Shown here piece by piece: positions 58,744-64,000 of a DNA stretch of 64,000 bases. Every line of letters starts with the position of its first letter. The stretch's first letter is position 1. This stretch comes from FEB-12 sp964503315 (GTDB taxonomy: Bacteria > Zixibacteria > MSB-5A5 > GN15 > FEB-12): assembly GCA_964503315.1 (NCBI GenBank), contig CAZCZL010000004.1:181238-245237 (forward strand), given 5' to 3'. The notes beneath the pieces were generated by a model. That model was not told the origin of the DNA. It saw nothing but the letters and a program-made list of their open reading frames with translations, and did no database searches. A program made the translations under genes and the position numbers.

Positions 58744-60114
58744 CTAATGGCGCCTACGGGCCAGGATAAGATAGAGCGTCAGCGATAGCGCCAAACCCGG
58801 CAATATCGGCTCAATTCCAAGCCAGTATCCGTCTGGATTCCAATACCCCGAAAGATACCAAATCAGCGACAGCGCACCTGAAAAGACAACTGATAACATC
58901 GCGGCTCCACCCGAAAACCTCCGCCTTCCAACAAATGAACTGACCACTGGCACAACCAGTGCCGGCGCGCCGACCGACCCGAACGCGTACCAGATATCGA
59001 CCGCCGATTTGAAGAATAGCCCGACCGCCAGCGCCAGGACGGTTGAGACCGCCAACCCTATCCGGGTCATCCTGGTAATGCGTGCCTCGTCAAATGGCTT
59101 GATGCGTCGAACCAGGTCATTACTGAATGTTGATGCCGCGATGAACGAATATGAGTCGACCGTCGACATGACCGTCACCAGCATCGCCACCGCGAAGAGT
59201 CCGGATATCCCCACGGGGAGCACTTGATTCGCCAGAACTGGATAGGCCGCGACTGGATCGGTTAAATTTGGCAGTAACGCCCGCGCATAAAGCCCACACG
59301 ATGTCGTCATAAAATCAAACAATGCCCAGCAACAGATAGAGATGAGAATTCCGCGCCGCGCGATCTGCGGCGTGCGGGCCGCATAACATCGCTGGAAAAA
59401 CGCTGGCTCGGTCAGAGTAGTTAAGGCGATGAAATACCAGACCGCGATCGCCCAAACCGACCGTCCACCATGCCAGGTGAGGTGGTCCGTTGGTACGCTG
59501 GCCGCGATATAATCCATCCCACCATACTTCGCGACGAGAAATACCAGCAGAACCGCAAAACCGGCGAACATTAGACCGAACTGCATCAAGTCATTTCGGA
59601 TAAGCGCGTTGAATCCGCCGGCGAAGACGTAGATGGTTGAAAACGCAGTCCCAAATAATACGCCTACCCAGAATGGCCAGCCGAACAACATCTGGAAGAG
59701 GACCCCGAGCATCACGATATACGCGCCGGGACTGGCCATCAAGAAAACGATAGTCGCACCAGCCAGGGCCGCCGGTTTCCCATAGACCTGGGCGAGACGG
59801 TCCGGGATAGTCAGAAGCTCTGTCTCTCGCGCTTTCTTTGCCAGAAAGAGCGCGAACAGCAGTGCCGCCACGTAGTACGGCACACCTAAGACCAGCCAGT
59901 TGGAGAGACCGTACTTGTACGAATATTCCCCGACTCCAAGTATGCCGCCATAATATGTCGAGACCAGCGATGCGACAAAGGCAGGTAGAGTCAGCACTCG
60001 ACCTCCGATTATCAGGTCCGAGGCGGAGCTGTCCGATCGGATACGGCGGCTCACCCCGACGTACATTTGTATCGCGAGGTAAACCGCCACGATGACATAA
60101 TCGACCGGGTGCAT
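58744..60114 (-). CDS. Sodium:solute symporter, likely thiamine transporter (ThiV-like)
   Basis: 456 residues with about 12-13 membrane helices, SSS/SLC5 family. Typical blocks: GGRVLTLPAFVASLVSTYYGG, the QF segment GGFNALIRNDLMQFGLM, and VMSTVDSYSFIAAST for the sodium-site helix. It starts 6 nt after the TonB receptor gene, which lies behind a TPP riboswitch, so the pair probably imports thiamine or a precursor. This matches the predicted ThiV transporters of other THI-box operons. Confidence 0.88.
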   Translation of the reverse strand: MHPVDYVIVAVYLAIQMYVGVSRRIRSDSSASDLIIGGRVLTLPAFVASLVSTYYGGILGVGEYSYKYGLSNWLVLGVPYYVAALLFALFLAKKARETELLTIPDRLAQVYGKPAALAGATIVFLMASPGAYIVMLGVLFQMLFGWPFWVGVLFGTAFSTIYVFAGGFNALIRNDLMQFGLMFAGFAVLLVFLVAKYGGMDYIAASVPTDHLTWHGGRSVWAIAVWYFIALTTLTEPAFFQRCYAARTPQIARRGILISICCWALFDFMTTSCGLYARALLPNLTDPVAAYPVLANQVLPVGISGLFAVAMLVTVMSTVDSYSFIAASTFSNDLVRRIKPFDEARITRMTRIGLAVSTVLALAVGLFFKSAVDIWYAFGSVGAPALVVPVVSSFVGRRRFSGGAAMLSVVFSGALSLIWYLSGYWNPDGYWLGIEPILPGLALSLTLYLILARRRH

Positions 60115-60120
60115 ACTTAC

Positions 60121-62610
60121 CTAAAACAGTTCCAGCGCCAGTTGCAGATAGAAATTCCGTTCGGCGCCGACATAGTATTCCGCCCAGCCATCGACGACAA
60201 CACCATCTCCGGCGGAATAAGCATAGTTTCCGCCGTAGCCAGAGGTCTCGTACTTTTTGTCGAATAGGTTGTCGACACGAGCTGACAGGGTGAGAGTTCC
60301 CAAGTCCGCGAATCTGCTCCAATTGACCGAGGCCGACACTGAACTGGATGTAAACGGCTCGATCGACAGGCTCTTGATATTAACCAGCTCCATCCACTGG
60401 CGACCCACAAGCCGGGTACGCCACGTCACACGAAACAGATCAGTGTGATAGTCGAGCATTAGATTTCCAAGATACTCCGGAAAGCCGGACAGCTTCTTGT
60501 CCGCCAAATCGACCAACACCTGGGAATCATCTTCAAGGGTAAGTGAGATCGCGTACTCTTTGACGCGATTGTAATTGAGCGACCAATTGGCGCCTATGGT
60601 CAGCCGTGTCGTCAGGTTGACCTCACCGGTCAACTCCAGACCGGCATGCACCGACCTGTCTGCATTGGCAGTGATGGCCAGCCCGGTGTTCGGGTTAATG
60701 CCGCCATACGGGATTATCTCATTCCGGAAATCCATCCAGAAAAGATTGACTCCCACCATATGTCGATTGTCGCGATACTTGGCGCCCAATTCGTAATTGA
60801 CCACACGTTCGGATTTCGCGGTCGGATCGCCAAACGTGTACGTGGTGTCGCTGCCATTGATCGCGCGATCCTCTATCTCCAGCGACGGCATCACGCTCGG
60901 GTCGTTGGCATCATAGATCTCGGCATCGGTCGGCGTCCGCGAGGATACCGCGACATTGACAAACAGATTGACCGCCGGGGTCACGGTATAAGTGAACCCA
61001 AGTCTTGGCGAAAAATTGAGCCAGTCGATATCATACTGATACCCCTTGAATGCCCCCATCTTCACCTGATCAAAAGTGTAGCGCTGATAGCGCACCTGCG
61101 CGGTCGCCAGCATCCCAAGTTTCGGCGTCAACGCGTACTGCTCCTGCAGGTAGAGTGAGCCGACATACTTATCGCCGAAATATCGGTAGAACCGATGCCC
61201 CGGCGTGATGCTTCCCGTCACATTCTCCGCGTACACCACCTGCCCCCAGTGATCTGACCGGAAATAATAGAATGACCCACCAATGGAGTGTCGCCCCGCC
61301 GTATGGTCTATATCCAATCGCGGGTTCCACCCGTATTGATCTTTGGCGACCCAGATCTGACGAACGATCGCGCCATTCTGATACGGCAGTCCCGTGCTCG
61401 TGTCTACATTGACCTGCTCGGGTCGGATATTGTAATCCGAATAGAATGCTGACTGCTTCAACTGCTCGTAATACCCCTTACCTCGAATGTAATAGAACGT
61501 GTTGCTCAACGTCGTCCGGTCATTGATCTCATAAACATTATGTAACTGGTAGTGCGGCTGATTGAAATTGTCGGTCTCATTGCCGTACGACAGATAGTTG
61601 AACCGACGGTCTTTCTGCAACTCGAGCCGCGGCGAGCCATAGTATGCCAGATGCATGCGCATCGGTCCGCCATAGATCTGGAGATCAGTGGTCGATTTCG
61701 GCGTTAGTCGCGCGAGCGAGAAATAGTACGCCCACCCCTCGTACCAGCTGTTGTGGCGATACCCGCTTGAGTTCTGCCGCGAAAACCGTCCGGCGAATGC
61801 CCAGCGGCCGTCAATCAATCCGGAAGCATACTCAATTGACTGCTTTGCCATTTCGCCGATCGATCTGCCATCAGACAGATACTCACCATACCCCGTCGTG
61901 ATACGTGCCTGACGCTCCCGCGCGAACGAGTTCGACGCGATATTGACCGACCCGCCAAATGAAGCGTCGCCATACAGCGAATTCCCCACTCCGCGCTGTA
62001 CCTGGATATCTGATACTGTCGACGCGAAATCCGGCAGGTCGACAAAGTAGGTAGCCTGATCCTCCGGATCATTGAGCGGCACGCCATTGATGTAAACCGA
62101 CACACGCTTGTCGTTGAATCCACGAATCGACATATAGCTGTAGCCGAGCGATGACCCGGCATCGGCATACGAATAGAGATTGGGGGTTGATTCCAGCAGT
62201 AAGGGGAACTCGCCGATCGAATAATCCCGCGCGATCTCCTCGCGCGAGAGATTCTCGAACGGCACGGGCGTCACTCCCTCCTGAGCGCGATCCGCCGTGA
62301 TCAGAATATCCCGCATCCGATAGTAGCTCGGCTGGAGTATGACGGTTGCAGGAACGGAGCCGACCATAAACTGCCGCGGTTCGTAACCGACCGATGAAAA
62401 GGTCACGCGACCTACATCGTCAGTCGACAGAAGCCGGTACGCGCCGGAACTATCGGTGACCGTTCCGACACCGGCACGATCGGTGATCACCGAGACACCG
62501 ATTAGTGGTTGGCCATCGGGGCCAACTACCCTTCCGGTAAGCTCGCTCGCGGATAGCTGCGCCGCGAACAGCAGCAGTATCCCGACAATCGGGGTGAAAA
62601 AGCGTTTCAT
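60121..62610 (-). CDS. TonB-dependent outer membrane receptor, predicted thiamine uptake
   Basis: 829 residues from ATG 62610 (GAGGT about 8 nt upstream); the signal peptide ends AAQLSA. A carboxypeptidase-regulatory-like domain (about 22-105) precedes the plug (SIRGFNDKRVSVYINGVPLND, VQRGVGNSLYGDASFGGSVN) and a long barrel ending NFYLQLALELF with the final Phe of outer-membrane porins. The TPP riboswitch upstream points to thiamine as ligand. It is co-transcribed with the symporter. Confidence 0.93.
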   Translation of the reverse strand: MKRFFTPIVGILLLFAAQLSASELTGRVVGPDGQPLIGVSVITDRAGVGTVTDSSGAYRLLSTDDVGRVTFSSVGYEPRQFMVGSVPATVILQPSYYRMRDILITADRAQEGVTPVPFENLSREEIARDYSIGEFPLLLESTPNLYSYADAGSSLGYSYMSIRGFNDKRVSVYINGVPLNDPEDQATYFVDLPDFASTVSDIQVQRGVGNSLYGDASFGGSVNIASNSFARERQARITTGYGEYLSDGRSIGEMAKQSIEYASGLIDGRWAFAGRFSRQNSSGYRHNSWYEGWAYYFSLARLTPKSTTDLQIYGGPMRMHLAYYGSPRLELQKDRRFNYLSYGNETDNFNQPHYQLHNVYEINDRTTLSNTFYYIRGKGYYEQLKQSAFYSDYNIRPEQVNVDTSTGLPYQNGAIVRQIWVAKDQYGWNPRLDIDHTAGRHSIGGSFYYFRSDHWGQVVYAENVTGSITPGHRFYRYFGDKYVGSLYLQEQYALTPKLGMLATAQVRYQRYTFDQVKMGAFKGYQYDIDWLNFSPRLGFTYTVTPAVNLFVNVAVSSRTPTDAEIYDANDPSVMPSLEIEDRAINGSDTTYTFGDPTAKSERVVNYELGAKYRDNRHMVGVNLFWMDFRNEIIPYGGINPNTGLAITANADRSVHAGLELTGEVNLTTRLTIGANWSLNYNRVKEYAISLTLEDDSQVLVDLADKKLSGFPEYLGNLMLDYHTDLFRVTWRTRLVGRQWMELVNIKSLSIEPFTSSSVSASVNWSRFADLGTLTLSARVDNLFDKKYETSGYGGNYAYSAGDGVVVDGWAEYYVGAERNFYLQLALELF

Positions 62611-62705
62611 GACAGTAACCTCGCATTTCAGTTTTGCAAGATTCCGTCCTGAATCGATAGGAAAGCCTGGAATGCAGGCACGGGGGATGTGGTTTCCACG
62701 CATCT

Positions 62706-62786
62706 CCGTTTCCCTACGCCGGTATTATCCGGATCAGGTCGAGGGGGTATGATCTCAGGCGGTCGTTATTACGCCACCCCCAACGG
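62706..62786 (-). promoter_or_regulatory. TPP (thiamine pyrophosphate) riboswitch
   Basis: On the minus strand the THI-box core is plain: GGGGGTGGCG near the 5' end, CTGAGATCATACCC, CGACCTGATCCGGATAATAC and CCGGCGTAGGGAAACGG. Closing helix P1 pairs CCGTT (62782-62786) with AACGG (62706-62710). It lies 95 nt upstream of the receptor start. No T-run follows, so control is probably at translation. Confidence 0.95.
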
Positions 62787-62912
62787 ATCTATGTTCTGGT
62801 GGTAAAGTGGTCAGGTCGGACCCACTTGGCAAGTGATAATTTTCGCGGGAATAGCGGTGAACCTCTTCCGCCGGGTCTGGCGGCTTGCCTCACAATGCGT
62901 TATCATTGCGGA

Positions 62913-64000
62913 ATGAACGCGGGGAAAGTCCAGACTACTGACACAAGCCGATGGCTCCCTATCGCGCTGATCCTTGTGGCGCTCGCGCTTGCGGTGGCGG
63001 GGTTCATCCTATTTCACCGCTTCTATCACGATGATGCCTACATCTCGCTCCGCTATGTCCATAACTTTCTGAATGGTCAGGGACTCGTCTGGAATCCAGG
63101 TGAACGTGTCGAAGGATACAGCAATTTTCTCTGGGTACTGTTGGTCAGCCTGCTCGGCCGCGCCGGTATCGACCTTGTGTCCGCCACAAGACTTCTGGGG
63201 ATTACAAGTCTGGCAGGCTGTGCAATTGCCGCGCTGACGGTCTGCCGCGAGTGGTCTCCGAAGAATCTCACTGTATCAGCAATTGGACTGTTGCTGGTAC
63301 TTACTTCACTGCCGATGATCGTCTGGTCAATCGGCGGACTCGAGCCGGTACTCTTTGCGTTATTGCTTTTGCTTGCACTCTGGCAAGTGAGTCTCATTCC
63401 AAAGGAACGGGCTCGCGCGGCCATATTTGCCGGAACGCTTTTCGCCCTGTTGTCGATGGCCCGTCCCGACGGCCCTCTCTATTTTGTGTGCGGTGTCATC
63501 TGGCTGGCATTCTATGGTCGCAGGTCACTTCCGACTTTGCTTTTGACCTATCTGCTTTTATTTGGCGCGTTTCTTCTCTGGCGGTACTCGTATTACGGTG
63601 ACTGGCTCCCCAACCCTGCCTATGTGAAGGGGACGGTCACCCTCTCCAACCTGTGGCGTGGCCTGTCGTATCTGCGCGACTACGCCATCTCACTCCCCTA
63701 TCTTCTACCTTTGACAATTGCGTCTCTTATCTGGCTCCGAGTACGAAAAGTCTTGGCCCCACGCCACTCGCTTTTCCTGATTGTAATAGTCGGGCACCTG
63801 GCATACATCACGATCGTCGGTGGCGACCATATGCCTGCGTTCCGTTTCATGGTCCCGATAATTCCGCTCAGCGCTATCGTTATCGCCGAGACCGTCGGAA
63901 ACGTCATGGTCACCGCTGACGGATTCCGCCGACTGGCGCCATCGCTGGCCGTCCTTTTGCTCGTCACGCTGCAAATTCTCTTCCCTCCTGAGATTATCGC
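62913..64000 (+). CDS. AftB-like polytopic membrane glycosyltransferase, N-terminal part
   Basis: The frame is open from ATG 62913 to the right edge (over 360 residues, C-terminus outside the window). A first membrane helix is followed by HDDAYISLRYVHNFLNGQGLVW and NPGERVEGYSNFLW. Further blocks are YGDWLPNPAYVKG and GGDHMPAFRFMVPI. These are hallmarks of the arabinofuranosyltransferase AftB-like GT-C family seen across bacteria. It uses lipid-linked sugars on the outer face of the inner membrane. No clear ribosome-binding site is seen. Confidence 0.8.
   Translation, partial: MNAGKVQTTDTSRWLPIALILVALALAVAGFILFHRFYHDDAYISLRYVHNFLNGQGLVWNPGERVEGYSNFLWVLLVSLLGRAGIDLVSATRLLGITSLAGCAIAALTVCREWSPKNLTVSAIGLLLVLTSLPMIVWSIGGLEPVLFALLLLLALWQVSLIPKERARAAIFAGTLFALLSMARPDGPLYFVCGVIWLAFYGRRSLPTLLLTYLLLFGAFLLWRYSYYGDWLPNPAYVKGTVTLSNLWRGLSYLRDYAISLPYLLPLTIASLIWLRVRKVLAPRHSLFLIVIVGHLAYITIVGGDHMPAFRFMVPIIPLSAIVIAETVGNVMVTADGFRRLAPSLAVLLLVTLQILFPPEII

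Noticed and set aside
62611..62703. A longer N-terminus for the TonB receptor starting at 62703
   Set aside because: It would place the start next to the TPP riboswitch and before the true signal peptide; ATG 62610 has the ribosome-binding site and signal sequence.

Overview
The window reads as ordinary bacterial chromosome, moderately GC-rich, dense, with short gaps and many 1-4 nt gene overlaps. The cell was a diderm with lipopolysaccharide. It has Kdo synthesis (kdsA, kdsC, kdsD), a lipid A-type acyltransferase, LptC, LolD/LolE and a TonB-dependent receptor. It also carries genes better known from Gram-positives (mcsA-mcsB-clpC) and a single-chain glycyl-tRNA synthetase. This mix fits the FCB superphylum, for example a Zixibacteria-like candidate lineage. 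That placement is an inference; no rRNA is present to test it.

Layout. 1-7.1 kb (minus): a cut-off exported protein, rpmA, then the operon lolE-lolD-mcsA-mcsB-clpC. 7.2-16.6 kb: a small exported protein, lysS, a lipoprotein, a three-gene coupled set (GNAT, exported GT-A-like protein, exported unknown), coaD, a PilM-like/ComEA-like pair, a hydrolase and a MobA-like protein. 16.7-21.3 kb (minus): the envelope cluster kdsA-kdsC-kdsD-LysE-lpxL-lptC. 21.4-31.6 kb: membrane and exported proteins, an epimerase, an abundant-looking very basic Myb-like protein, a cupin, a type III polyketide synthase, an IMPase-family phosphatase and two duplicated TonB_C proteins. 31.8-36.4 kb: an ECF sigma/anti-sigma pair, a TPR protein and a five-module HD signalling protein. 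36.6-43.8 kb: selenoprotein SelD (in-frame UGA plus SECIS), two superoxide dismutases flanking an eight-haem cytochrome/FeS/NrfD membrane complex, and small proteins. 43.9-51.7 kb: divIC-recO-glyS, two lysine tRNAs, lon-engB-purA. 51.8-64 kb: ankyrin and S41 proteins, an FKBP isomerase, an outer-membrane-type protein, a CBS/CGL pair for transsulfuration, greA, a TPP-riboswitch-controlled TonB receptor plus sodium symporter, and a cut-off AftB-like membrane glycosyltransferase.

The points most worth attention are these. SelD contains selenocysteine at codon 21, with a clear bacterial SECIS. engB appears to start at an ATC codon behind a strong ribosome-binding site. The TPP riboswitch identifies a thiamine uptake operon. 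McsAB-ClpC arginine phosphorylation occurs in an LPS-bearing cell without CtsR and shares an operon with LolDE. A highly expressed-looking, Arg-rich Myb-like protein may be a nucleoid protein. The cytochrome/FeS/NrfD complex has no adjacent catalytic subunit, and its promoter carries paired TGATTA palindromes. All functions are assigned by reading motifs; no database search was run.
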